In this document: positions 18,026-26,800 of the stretch, piece after piece | Layout of the letters: every line of letters begins with the position of its first letter | Numbering within the stretch: the first letter of the stretch is position 1 | Origin: Pseudomonas mediterranea CFBP 5447 | Lineage (GTDB): Bacteria; Pseudomonadota; Gammaproteobacteria; Pseudomonadales; Pseudomonadaceae | Reading direction: 5' to 3' | NCBI RefSeq assembly: GCF_000774145.1 | Contig: NZ_KN322987.1 | Span: forward strand, 727,535-791,534 | DNA length: 64,000 nucleotides | The notes under the pieces: model-generated | What the model saw: the letters and a program-made list of their open reading frames with translations, nothing else | Databases searched by the model: none | What the model was told of the DNA's origin: nothing | Position numbers and translations under genes: made by a program

Positions 18026-18475
18026 TCATTGGGGATCGGACGGCAGTACCCTGACGCTGCCATCCACTTCACGCGCATCGATGTAGCCGATGGAAGCGGG
18101 ATTGCCGGCGACATGCTTCTTCACTTCCGCACCGTTCGAAACCGTCTCCGGGGGCTGGCCCCGGCCGGTAAAAATGATTTTCGACCAGTGCGTCTTGAGC
18201 TGCGCGGCAGATTTGCCGGTGTAGGTGCTGTAGAACTCATCGCGGGCCGCAGAGCCCTCAGGCTGGTCGATTGGAATGGCCTGACCGCCCTCGGGAAAAC
18301 GACTGGTCTTGCCCAGGAAAATATTTGCCACCTGATTGCTCGCCAGCGCTTTCACCGGGCTGGCCGTCGAGACGATCACTACCACGTCAGCCATTACAAG
18401 CGTGCTGGCCGCATACAAGACCACTACCGTCACGGCACATCCCGTGCCCTTGAGAAACCGCATGATCGGCCTCAT
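18026..18475 (-). CDS. Small periplasmic-binding (PstS-like) protein
   Basis: This 149-residue product has an N-terminal signal sequence (MRPIMRFLKGTGCAVTVVVLYAASTLVMA) and resembles the short PBP-like proteins annotated as phosphate-binding: IVSTASPVKALASNQVANIFLGKTSRFP, GSAARDEFYSTYTGKSAAQLKTHWSK, FTGRGQPPETV and ASIGYIDAREVDGSVRVL. That is half the length of a true PstS, so it keeps only one lobe-like part. It overlaps the porin-like gene stop by ATGA, so the two are translated together. It is convergent with the GGDEF-EAL gene, four bases apart. A role in presenting a ligand to the neighbouring sensors is inference only. Confidence 0.8.
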   Translation of the reverse strand: MRPIMRFLKGTGCAVTVVVLYAASTLVMADVVVIVSTASPVKALASNQVANIFLGKTSRFPEGGQAIPIDQPEGSAARDEFYSTYTGKSAAQLKTHWSKIIFTGRGQPPETVSNGAEVKKHVAGNPASIGYIDAREVDGSVRVLPSDPQ

Positions 18476-19713
18476 CAGAAGACAAAATCGACAGCGAGGC
18501 TGAGCACGCTGAACGAGCCACCCGGCTCGAAACCCGGCTGGAAGTTGGTCAACGGCCCCGTCGTGATGCCATCCATCCGGGTGTGGTCGTACTGCAATTT
18601 GGCGTCCATGTTCTTCGTGAAATCCCAGCGTACGCCCAGTGACAGGGTTTGCTGACGGCTGCCGGCGCCCAGGATGGCGTTGAGTGTCCCGTTGAGTTCC
18701 GCCGCGGCATCGGCCGGGCCCGGTGGCAACGTCGAAGTGTCCAACCCTTCGCTGGACGTGTCGCTCAGCGTCTTTGACCGCGCATACGTGATGTAAGGCG
18801 TGAACGCCTCGATCCGGTAGCCACCACTGACATACCAGGCGCTCACCTCACCAAACACCGCATGACTGTCGAAATGCCCCCATTCGCCCATGACGAACCA
18901 GTCACCCGGATCATAGATGGCCCCAACGCCGACGAAATTGAAGTCCTTGCCCTTGGTGTCGTAGCGATTGGCGATGGCGTTGCCTTCCTCGCCGAACTGC
19001 CGGAAACCCTCGAAGAGCGGATTGAACGGCTCGTAGGTCAAGCGCGTGTGCTGATAAGTAATGCGGGTGGTCAGGGCACCGTATTCGGTCAGGTTGGAAA
19101 CACCCCATGAGCCTCTGGCCCGTGTCTCGCCCGTATCGTTGGGCATCCGGACCGTGCTCTGGCCGACGTTGCCTTGCACGGTATTGATGACATCGCCCAT
19201 GTGCAGCCGGTAGCTGAGATCCATGCCATCGGTCGCAGTGACGGGGATCATGCTGTAGACCTCCCCCGGTGGGCGCACCCAGGGAAGCGTATAGCCGACC
19301 TTGCGGGTGTCGGAGAACAGGAAGGCCGGCTGCACCGTGCGGCCGATACGCAGGCTGAAATCGGGGGTGACCTGATACTTGAAGTTCGCCCATTCGACGT
19401 AGGGACGGTAGCTGTTGTCATAACGCTGTTCCGAGATCACCTGCACCACCGCCGAGAGTTCCGGGGTGAAGCGTGCCGTCACTTGCGCACCAACCAGGCT
19501 GTCGACATCGGCACTCCAATTGCGCGCGTGTCCGGCGCCGTTGGGCTTGTAGATGCTGGAGGTGAAGTCGGCCTTCTTCTCGCTGGAATGAACCACACCG
19601 ACCGTACCGAAACTGCTTACGGAAAACGTCGGCCCGTCGGCATCGGCGGCGTTGGCCGTGCAGGCATAAAGCGACATCACGGCCAGGGCCAGCGGACTGA
19701 GTCGAGGCGCCAT
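18475..19713 (-). CDS. Outer-membrane porin-like beta-barrel protein
   Basis: The 412-residue product begins with a signal peptide (MAPRLSPLALAVMSLYACTANAADA) and then shows alternating beta-strand patterning to a C-terminal Phe (LSLAVDFVF), as outer-membrane barrels do. Examples are FSLRIGRTVQPAFLFSDTR, GDWFVMGEWGHFDSHAVFG and AWYVSGGYRIEAFTPYITYAR. It is not an OprD- or OprP-type that I can name. I prefer the ATG at 19713; an in-frame ATG 12 codons upstream would put charged residues before the signal peptide. It is coupled to the small binding-like protein downstream and lies 166 bp after the histidine kinase on the same strand. It probably lets a small solute cross the outer membrane. Confidence 0.82.
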   Translation of the reverse strand: MAPRLSPLALAVMSLYACTANAADADGPTFSVSSFGTVGVVHSSEKKADFTSSIYKPNGAGHARNWSADVDSLVGAQVTARFTPELSAVVQVISEQRYDNSYRPYVEWANFKYQVTPDFSLRIGRTVQPAFLFSDTRKVGYTLPWVRPPGEVYSMIPVTATDGMDLSYRLHMGDVINTVQGNVGQSTVRMPNDTGETRARGSWGVSNLTEYGALTTRITYQHTRLTYEPFNPLFEGFRQFGEEGNAIANRYDTKGKDFNFVGVGAIYDPGDWFVMGEWGHFDSHAVFGEVSAWYVSGGYRIEAFTPYITYARSKTLSDTSSEGLDTSTLPPGPADAAAELNGTLNAILGAGSRQQTLSLGVRWDFTKNMDAKLQYDHTRMDGITTGPLTNFQPGFEPGGSFSVLSLAVDFVF

Positions 19714-19764
19714 GGAGTCAGTGCGGCCTCGACGGGAGAATCCACCCATCCAGGCAGGCTATTG

Positions 19765-19887
19765 CTACGGGACCTTGTTCGGGATTTTCTGAAGGAATTG
19801 CCACCATTCGTTCCAGTCCTTATGACGTCGGTTCAATACCATGAGCGAATTGTAGACGACAAAACTCCCCGTGCCCGGATCATGCAA
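19765..19887 (-). CDS. Possible small ORF or gene remnant after the kinase
   Basis: A short reading frame begins at TTG (19887), overlapping the kinase stop, or at an internal ATG (19842), and runs to TAG at 19765. The predicted peptide contains SFVVYNSLMVLNRRHKDW and NEWWQFLQKIPNKVP, with a coding-like composition and several Trp. It is 40 residues from TTG or 25 from ATG, and I recognise no family. It may be a small protein coupled to the kinase or the tail of a lost gene. Confidence 0.3.
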   Translation of the reverse strand: MHDPGTGSFVVYNSLMVLNRRHKDWNEWWQFLQKIPNKVP

Positions 19888-21769
19888 GGGTCGCCTGACT
19901 CAAGCCCTTGATGGGCAGCTCCAGGGTGAACGTAGCCCCCTGCCCCGGTCCGTCGCTTTGCGCCCTCAGCACACCGCCCATTTCCATCGCCGCCAGGACA
20001 CAGCTATGCAAACCGAAACCATGGCCCTCTTTGCGTGTGGTGAAGCCATGGGCAAAAATTCGCGTCAGGTTCTCCTCGGCGATCCCTTCGCCATTGTCGA
20101 TCACCTGGATGATCAGCTTCTGCTCCGCCGTCAGCTCGGCATGGAGGGTAATCAACGGCTGCCGATCCGACATGTCGATCATCGCGCCGCTGGCATTCTT
20201 GATCAGGTTGACCATGATCATCAGCACCCGATGCTTGTCCAGCTGCACCGCGGGCACTGCGGAAAACTCCTTCAACACCGTGACCCGACGGGCCTTGATA
20301 ATGCCCGCGTTCATGCGCAGCGCGTCCTCGAGCAAGTGCTCGACCTGCACGCTCTCACAGAGACTGGACACGCCCGAGTACGACTGCTGGGCTGCGACGA
20401 CTTCCTTGATGTGATCGATGCTCTTGGCCAACTGTTCGAGCTCGTCGGACATGCTTTTCTGTTCCACAGCCAACGCTTCCGTCACCTGATTCAGATACCC
20501 CGGAAGCAACTTGCCTTTCTCGTCTTCAGAGAGAAACTGGCCCAGGTCCGCGGCATGCTGGTTCATCAGTTGCATCGCTTTGCTTAACCCCAGGGCTTTG
20601 CTGGTACGCAGCTTCTGCGTCAGGACCTCGGCGGAAACATTCACGCTGTTGAGCACGTTCCCCACATTGTGCAGAACGTTGGTGGCGATCTCCGCCATGC
20701 CGGCCTGACGGGCAACCGCCACCAGTTGGGTCTGGGCTTCGGCGGTGCGCAAACGACTTTGCGCCAACTGCCAGCTCGTCCGGCTCAACAAGACAACCAG
20801 CAATACCAACAACAGACTGCCTCCTGCGGCCCGCCACTGATAGGTATGGGCCAGCTCGGTGACGGCGGCCAGTTGTTCCTCTTCGGATAACCCGACGATC
20901 ACCGCCAGGGGCAGGTCATAGAGCTGGCGGGCACTGGTGTAACGCCGCACCCCGTCCCAACTGTTGGTCAACAGCTGCGCCTGGGTGTCCTCGCTGTCCG
21001 GGACCAGCGCCCCATAATCGACCGCATCGCCGGCCTGGATCGACTCCCCGGTACGCCATACCCGGAAGACCCCATCGGTGCCCAGCAGCCCGAGCACACC
21101 CCGCTCCCCCAGTTTCGAGGTGTCATAGCTGCTGGCGAAATAAGCCGCATCGACCTCGACCCTGGCGACACCCGAAAACGCCCCATCCGACGCATCGAGA
21201 CGACGACTGAAACGCAGCCGCCACTCATCCGTCGAAGGGTCTTTCCAGGGATGGCTGATCAACAGCGTGTCATTGTTGCGCAGGGTTCTCAGCTCATCCG
21301 GGTCGCTGGACGCTGCCGTTTCGTTGGCCCGCGTGCTGGCTACCAGCTTTGCGTCGGCACTGACCACACTCACATCGAACAACAGGGCCGGCGGCAACAA
21401 CGCCCGCTCCTTGAGCCGGGGCAGCGGATTGCGCTTGCCCTCGGCCTCGTAGGTGTATTTGACGAGCTTGAGGGTCTGATCGATTTCGTGAACCGCCCGC
21501 AACATCTGCGCTTCGTAGGTCGCGCTGATCTCCTGGCTGACCGTGGCGGCGTTGTACCGGGCACGCGCCAACTCACTGTTGATGAGGTAGAAGGTCGTCA
21601 TCCAGATCGCCAGCAACAGCAGGACGGCGAGCAGCGGAAACAGGACGTAGGCTTCCTTGACATGAGCCAGCCCACGCCGAAGCCCCCGCCCCACACCCCC
21701 CGAGGCGGTGTCCGTCGACGGGTTGATACCGGTGACCAACCTCAATCCATGGGGCCGTTGAAACAGCAT
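19880..21769 (-). CDS. Membrane sensor histidine kinase
   Basis: This 629-residue kinase has TM1 near residues 41-63, a periplasmic Cache-like sensor (about 64-310), TM2 (about 313-333), an atypical H-box (IATNVLHNVGNVLNSVNVSA, His near 365) and a C-terminal HATPase domain (NLIKNASGAM; VIDNGEGI; GFTTRKEGHGFGLH near 580-595). The H-box differs from the usual HExxxP form. The first 335 residues are closely similar to the GGDEF-EAL protein at 15649-18021, including an uninterrupted identity in ALLPPALLFDVSVV. I chose the ATG at 21769 because it aligns with the paralogue's start. It has no receiver domain and no adjacent response regulator. Confidence 0.9.
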   Translation of the reverse strand: MLFQRPHGLRLVTGINPSTDTASGGVGRGLRRGLAHVKEAYVLFPLLAVLLLLAIWMTTFYLINSELARARYNAATVSQEISATYEAQMLRAVHEIDQTLKLVKYTYEAEGKRNPLPRLKERALLPPALLFDVSVVSADAKLVASTRANETAASSDPDELRTLRNNDTLLISHPWKDPSTDEWRLRFSRRLDASDGAFSGVARVEVDAAYFASSYDTSKLGERGVLGLLGTDGVFRVWRTGESIQAGDAVDYGALVPDSEDTQAQLLTNSWDGVRRYTSARQLYDLPLAVIVGLSEEEQLAAVTELAHTYQWRAAGGSLLLVLLVVLLSRTSWQLAQSRLRTAEAQTQLVAVARQAGMAEIATNVLHNVGNVLNSVNVSAEVLTQKLRTSKALGLSKAMQLMNQHAADLGQFLSEDEKGKLLPGYLNQVTEALAVEQKSMSDELEQLAKSIDHIKEVVAAQQSYSGVSSLCESVQVEHLLEDALRMNAGIIKARRVTVLKEFSAVPAVQLDKHRVLMIMVNLIKNASGAMIDMSDRQPLITLHAELTAEQKLIIQVIDNGEGIAEENLTRIFAHGFTTRKEGHGFGLHSCVLAAMEMGGVLRAQSDGPGQGATFTLELPIKGLSQATLA

Positions 21770-22255
21770 GCTGTGCTCCCTGCGTCGTATCAGCACTTCA
21801 GATTAGCGGGCACCCGCCGGGGCTTGGGCTCAAGGAGATGCCAGGAATCGCTTGCGGCGTCCGTGCGCGGCAGATTGCCGATGGGTTCGCTGGAAACTAT
21901 AGATCACAAACCGCGCGGGCGAACCCGAAGCTGCTGGGATACCGCTATCGCGAGCAGGCTCGCTCCCACCCTGGTCGTGGGCGGGTCACAACATCGGCCA
22001 CGACGCCAATCCCTGTGGGAGCGAGCCTGCTCGCGGTGCCGGCAGCACATCCAACACCCATGCAAGACCGCTGCGCCCCCTGTGGCGAGGGAGCTCGCTC
22101 CCGCTCGGCTGCGCAGCAGTCGTGTGCTTTGCCGAGGCCTACACAACGTCAACCAACATCACCGGCAAGTGGGCCGAATTCCTACGTGAAGGTGGGAAAG
22201 TGGTGGCTTGTGGTGCTTGTGTCGTGAGGCCTATATTTTTCCTCGTCGCCCGAAA
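21770..22255. repeat. Intergenic region with REP palindromes
   Basis: No gene is evident. It contains the kinase's upstream region (shared element at 21892-21903), then REP-like copies at about 21943-21970 (CTATCGCGAGCAGGCTCGC), 22016-22042 (GTGGGAGCGAGCCTGCTCGC) and, from the second family, about 22081-22102 (GTGGCGAGGGAGCTCGCTCC). The candidate structured RNA begins directly afterwards. Confidence 0.7.
21892..21903 (-). promoter_or_regulatory. Element identical to the one before the GGDEF-EAL gene
   Basis: TCTATAGTTTCC on the reverse strand, 123 bp upstream of the kinase start, matches 15580-15591 exactly. It contains the -10-like TATAGT. Shared promoter sequence suggests duplication of the whole control region, with co-expression of the two sensors. 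Confidence 0.4.
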
Positions 22256-22484
22256 TGGCGATTCGGGTTTGGCGACCTGAATACAGAGAATGCGAAAGCT
22301 ACCGGCTCATTTGCAGGTATCGACGCACCCGCAAAGCCGCTATATTCCGCGGTGGCTGTGCGCGGGAGATCTTCGGATCTGCCGGTTTTCTCTGTAATCG
22401 GTTCGCCAACCTGCGTACAGCCACCACCCATCGTTTGGCGACGACTGGGTGATGGCTTCAGCCAATCAAACAGAGATCTTCAAA
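22256..22484 (+). ncRNA. Candidate structured leader RNA of the DUF3077-like gene
   Basis: The 229 bases before the small gene contain several stable pairings: ATTCGGGT (22261-22268) with ACCTGAAT (22275-22282); TTTGC (22310) with GCAAA (22331); AGATC-TTCG-GATCT (22367-22380), a UUCG tetraloop; and GGTGGCTGTGCGCGGG (22351-22366) with CCTGCGTACAGCCACC (22410-22425), two mismatches. CAGAGAA and ACCGGC (22284-22306) can pair with GCCGGT and TTCTCTG (22381-22394), which would form a pseudoknot or an alternative fold with the previous stem. The region ends at the ribosome-binding site. Function is unknown; it may be a cis-regulatory element. Confidence 0.45.
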
Positions 22485-22757
22485 ATGAATCGATACATGC
22501 CTATCACTGGCATTGACTGCGTCCCCGCTACCCTTCTCATCGACACTGAAGCACCGCTCGATGTGCTCTTCGAAACTGCCGACTACCGTATTCGTAGCGT
22601 GACCCAGGTGTTGGAGAATATTGCGTTTCGCTCGGAGATCAGCTCGGATACGGTGGTGCTTTCTGATTTTTGCAAAATGCTGACGATAGCGTTGCGCGAT
22701 GGATGTGATGTGATGGATGTGATTGGGAGGCGGTTGCGGGAGCAGGCTGCCGAATAA
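22485..22757 (+). CDS. Small DUF3077-like protein
   Basis: The product is 90 residues from the ATG at 22485 (MNRYMPITGIDC); an upstream in-frame ATG at 22449 would lie in the structured leader and is less likely. It is acidic and helical (APLDVLFETADYRIRSVTQV, then LSDFCKMLTIALRDGCD), with a pattern like the small DUF3077 proteins common in Pseudomonas, whose function I do not know. It has its own terminator 3 bases after the stop. Its leader is predicted to be highly folded, so expression is probably controlled after transcription starts. Confidence 0.6.
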   Translation: MNRYMPITGIDCVPATLLIDTEAPLDVLFETADYRIRSVTQVLENIAFRSEISSDTVVLSDFCKMLTIALRDGCDVMDVIGRRLREQAAE

Positions 22758-22759
22758 TC

Positions 22760-22787
22760 AAAGCGGGCGACTGAAGGTCGTCCGCTT
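22760..22787 (+). terminator. Terminator of the DUF3077-like gene
   Basis: AAGCGGGCGAC and GTCGTCCGCTT pair around TGAAG with one mismatch, and the 3' arm is followed by a short T stretch. It starts just after the stop codon. Confidence 0.75.
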
Positions 22788-22865
22788 TACTCTCAGGCAG
22801 TATGTACTGGCGGTTCGTCAATATTCCAACGTCTTGATTTTGCGTAAGAACATTCGGGGAGTCCT

Positions 22866-22894
22866 CAGGGACAGATTTGCCTGTCCCTGTTTTT
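22866..22894 (+). terminator. Strong hairpin with T-run
   Basis: CAGGGACAG pairs perfectly with CTGTCCCTG around ATTTGC, followed by TTTTT. It lies about 80 bases after the preceding terminator and just before the stop of the reverse-strand lipoprotein gene. It may be a second terminator for rightward transcription or the 3' end of a short untranslated RNA starting after 22788. Confidence 0.65.
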
Positions 22895-22903
22895 CCGTTT
22901 CGA

Positions 22904-23458
22904 TTACCTAGGAACAACGACAGGAATGATCATCGGCGAAGGCGGCGCGGGTGGGTTGATCATGCCTTGGCTTTCCACTATCGGCACGCCTTTGCGCTTG
23001 ATGCTTTCGAACAGATTTTCCGTGGCCGCTCCATCGATATATCCCCCCTCATCAATGGATGCACTGAGTGCCAATTGACGGCGCTCCTCGGTCAGCTGGA
23101 GCTGTTTGGTACGCAGGAAGGTATATAACGAAATTTCCTTCAGCGCCGACAGATCCACATGGGCGATTTCGACATATTTCAGCGCCTTGGGGTCCCATCC
23201 CTGCATGTAAAGCCCCTTGGAGGTCAGCGCATAGGTACAGAAATAGTAGGTGCCCGTATTCGAGCCTGGGGTTGAAACGACCAAGGAACAACGACCGTGC
23301 TGGAGAATGGGATCGGTCAGCTCAGGATAATCTTTGACAAGTTGCGAAGGGAACTGCGTGCGGTCGTAGTAGATCGTGGCTTTGTCGTAGGGTGTTGTAT
23401 TGCAAGCGGATAGAAGCATTGTTGTTGATAGGAGGAGAGACGAGTAGAAATGACGCAT
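22904..23458 (-). CDS. Hypothetical lipoprotein
   Basis: This 184-residue product has a lipoprotein signal peptide ending in the lipobox LLSAC (Cys19), so it should be anchored to a membrane. The mature part has a conserved-looking soluble domain (IYYDRTQFPSQLVKDYPELT, CSLVVSTPGSNTGTYYFCTYALTSKGL) with two Cys that may form a disulfide, and a Pro-rich C-terminus. I do not recognise the family. It is on the same strand as, and downstream of, the large exoprotein and immunity-like genes, separated by about 100 bases containing a TG repeat, and could be part of that locus. Confidence 0.75.
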   Translation of the reverse strand: MRHFYSSLLLSTTMLLSACNTTPYDKATIYYDRTQFPSQLVKDYPELTDPILQHGRCSLVVSTPGSNTGTYYFCTYALTSKGLYMQGWDPKALKYVEIAHVDLSALKEISLYTFLRTKQLQLTEERRQLALSASIDEGGYIDGAATENLFESIKRKGVPIVESQGMINPPAPPSPMIIPVVVPR

Positions 23459-23513
23459 TGGTTATCCTTAGGTGATTAATTTAGAGCGTGTGGAGGCTAA
23501 GACGGAGATGCCC

Positions 23514-23536
23514 TGTGTGTGTGTGTGTGTGTGTGT
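23514..23536. repeat. TG dinucleotide microsatellite
   Basis: About eleven TG units occur in the gap between the lipoprotein and the immunity-like gene. It is not inside a supported coding region. Such tracts can vary in length by slippage. Confidence 0.9.
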
Positions 23537-23559
23537 ATGTGCGTCCCCTTTTTTAGATC

Positions 23560-23805
23560 CTACCTGCCGCGAACAAGCAACTTCACATATGCAATATTTC
23601 GGAAAAGCCACCGAAAAGACAACACTAAAGTCAAGGGCAATCCGAACCATACAAAAACATCAACAAACTCTATCGCATATACAAGAGAGATCATGGCCGT
23701 TAACACAAAAGATACAGCGAGCGAAATCAAACAAAACACCGACAACACAAAAATCAGAAGCCCGGACAGAATAACCGATTGAGCAAAAAAATTTCTACTT
23801 CCCAT
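23560..23805 (-). CDS. Candidate membrane immunity protein (CdiI-like)
   Basis: This 81-residue product starts at the ATG at 23805 (MGSRNFFAQS), inside the last codons of the giant exoprotein gene, with an excellent AGGAGG seven bases upstream. It has two or three hydrophobic segments (ILSGLLIFVLSVFCLISLAV, FVLTAMISLVYAI, VWFGLPLTLVLSFRWLF) and a basic end. Position directly after a CdiA-type toxin gene, on the same strand, with overlap and a low GC content matching the toxin tip, is the standard arrangement of a CdiI immunity gene. Membrane location would suit protection against a pore-forming or membrane-entering toxin. No recognisable family, so function is inferred from context. Confidence 0.6.
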   Translation of the reverse strand: MGSRNFFAQSVILSGLLIFVLSVFCLISLAVSFVLTAMISLVYAIEFVDVFVWFGLPLTLVLSFRWLFRNIAYVKLLVRGR

Positions 23806-26800
23806 TTCCAGCCTCCTTATATACATCCACAGCTTTACTACCTACCCCGCCAACATAAATCCCCAACGCCGTACCATAAGGAGTTTTCATACCGGCAAGC
23901 GGAACAAAATAATTGTTATCCATTTTTCTAACGGTAACACCAAACAATGATTTTGCATTTAAACCGTCCGCAGCACCAACTTTTAAAGGAACCTTCACAA
24001 AACCTGCTCCCGCCGAAAGCACTAAATCTGCGCCACTATAGACCAATGGACCGTAGCCTCCAGGAAGTGCTGAGAAGACGTCCTTTACCGGATTAGAGGG
24101 CCCGTCCTCACCGAGCCAGATATGGTTATACATACCTACCCCCCCCTCATACGCATTACCCGCACCAAAAACAGCCATAGGACCGCCAAAAACGCATCCT
24201 GCTGCAGTAGAACACAATGTCCCACCTGAGATCATCCCCGCACCACCTAAGACCGTCTGCAGACCATCCTTTCCTAGAGGTATTGCATCACGAGTAGTAA
24301 AATCCGCTACAGAATCAAAATAAGTGTAGTTGAACAGCCCCTTTTCCCGCTGCGCATCGGCCCACTCTAGTTCATTGCTAAGACCTACCATCTCGGACTC
24401 CGAGATATAGTTTTCTCGATATTCGGCGCTTCCGCGATCAAACTGCGCCCAACATTTAATAATATAGCACGTAGCTTTATCTAGATTTTCCTTTGTAAAG
24501 TCCCCCTTCTCGACTTCACGCTGCTTTGCCAACTCCTCTTCTCGGTGAGCTTGCCGATTGTATACTGTTGCACTCTCTGCAATATCAGCACCCATCTGAA
24601 CATCCCCTCCCACAGCCGCAGCCGCAAGAGTACCTGTCAATTGAGAAACCAATACCTCAAAGTTTTTATTTTGACCTACTATTCCTGTTAGTAAGTTACT
24701 CGTTGCTTCACTAGCACCTGCGGCAACAGCTCCTGTTTTAAAGTCGCCACCCATAGCCTCAGCCAAAAACCCGCCCATTAAGGCATGAGCAACAACCTTC
24801 TGAAAACTGCCGTCGGGAAACTTGATGGTATCGCCAACCCAGTTAAACCCTGTAGCCATTGCCACATTGCCAGCCTCTCCTGCCAACGCCGCACCAAGGT
24901 TATCACCAAAGCTACCCCCACCAATGGCAGTAGAAATGCCGCTGGACAGCACTGCACGGCCTCCGGTCCGTATAGCGACGTCAGTGAAGTTATTGCTGCT
25001 CAGCAGGTTTGCGGATTTCGAACCTTGTGATGCGGCAGCAAACCAATTTTCGTCCGCGTAGTTGAGTACCCCGGCAGTGACCCCGGCAATAGCCGCTCCC
25101 TTCAGGCTATCCGCACTAAATGTTTCCTTAAGCACAGCCCCCAAATTGCCTTTGTTATTGATGGTACTGGTCACCGCCGTAGTCGCCAAACTGGTGGCAA
25201 TAGCCCCCCCGGCACCGGCGCTCACAATTCCCAACCCTGCGGGCCCCATGACAACAGACATCAAGATGGCAATGATTAACTGCGAAGCAGGCCCAAGCCC
25301 GGAGTTGCTGTATTTGAACGACTCGTGAATCTCTTTCACTTGCCGCCAATCCACATCACCCCGCGCTTCAGCCTCTTTCAGCCAAGCCAGTTTCGGATCC
25401 GCCTTGACCATCGCGTCGATGGATTGGCTGACCGTTTCCTTATTGACCTGCCGGACATCAATCTGTAGGCCATCTACGGCCTGGATCATGATCTTGCCGG
25501 CGGCGACCATTTGCGTCTGGCGCAAGGTTTCGTCGGTGTTGCCCTTCCCTTTGGATGATGTCCAGAAAGCATCGCCATTGCTTTTGGTATGGCTCTCGTC
25601 GTGGAGATCTTTCACACCCTCAAAAGCAATCGCCCCACCGCTCTGCAACATCAGGTCATTACCACTCTCCAACTTGGCAGCCTGATAACGCTGGTCATCC
25701 CCGCTGCGCAGTGTCAGATCCCCACCGGTGGTAACCTCACTGCTTATATTCGTGACCTTCGTGACCTCGTCATGCCGCATTTGCTTCTTGCCGAAACTGC
25801 CTTTCTTCTTTTTGTCATACAGCGAGTAGTCGGAATCCTGTGCCGCCAACACTTCAAGTTTGTCGCCGGCCACCAGGTAAGCTTCGTCGCCAGCGCTGAT
25901 GCGACTTGAGATGAGTGCCAGGTCTTTTCCGGCTTTCATCGTGACATCTTCGCCAGCGCTGATCATGCTGCCGATCTGTTTGACGTGGTCTTCCTGGGCC
26001 GTGACTTTCTTCGTCTTGTAGTAGGAGTGGGTTTCGTTGGCCCCGGAGGAGACAGTCATGTTCCCCACCGCATCCAGCGCAACATTACGATCAGCGTTGA
26101 TCTTGCTGGCGACAGCGTTGAAATCCTGCCCGGCGTTCACGATGACATCGCGCCCGGCCTCCACATCAGACCCAAGCTGGGTGATGGAGCTTCTGCGCCT
26201 GCCACCGGAATAGGAGCTCTGCTGTTGCGCCGAGACAATATTGGCGTCCCGACCAGCATCGATCCGGGTGTCACGACCGCTGACCATGACGCCGCCAATG
26301 TTGTTGAGGTCCTGGCCGATCCCCATGGTCAGGTCGTTGGCAGCCTCTATACGTGCGGCATTGTCCGCGTAGTCCTGTCGCTGGTTGTAACCTTTGTTGC
26401 TGACCGTTGCGGTGGTAATGGTGCGCTCGTTGGTCACATCCCCTGTGACCGCATTCATGCTGATGTCACGACCAGCGATGATCCCGCCGGATTTATTGAC
26501 GATGTCATTGCCCGCCAGCATGTCGAGGCGGTTGCCAGCTTCGATCAGCCCGCGGTTGGCGGTGTTCTGGCCGGCGGTCGCGGACAGGTTTTGAGTGGCC
26601 CGTAGCGTGCCGGCGTTCTCCAGGTCCTTACCTGCGATCAAGGTAACGTTCTGACCGGCAATCAACGCGCCGTTGGGGGCCAGCCGATTATTGGCCTGGG
26701 CGAGGTAGAGCACCGGCACCAGGACTTTTTCTCCGTTCACTTCGTGCTCTTCGAGCCAGACGATGTCATGGGTCAACGCAGCGACTTGCTGGGCGGTAAG

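Noticed and set aside
16528..18114. 528-codon reverse frame opposite the GGDEF-EAL gene
   Set aside because: No domain or start signal, and the forward frame carries intact GGDEF and EAL motifs.
22208..22516. Short frames across the folded leader before the DUF3077-like gene
   Set aside because: Three overlapping frames are open at once and the region is better explained by conserved RNA pairings; no ribosome-binding sites precede them.
23472..23774. Frame through the TG tract coding Cys-Val repeats
   Set aside because: Its start lies in an intergenic tract, composition is an artefact of the dinucleotide repeat, and the reverse strand has a better gene.
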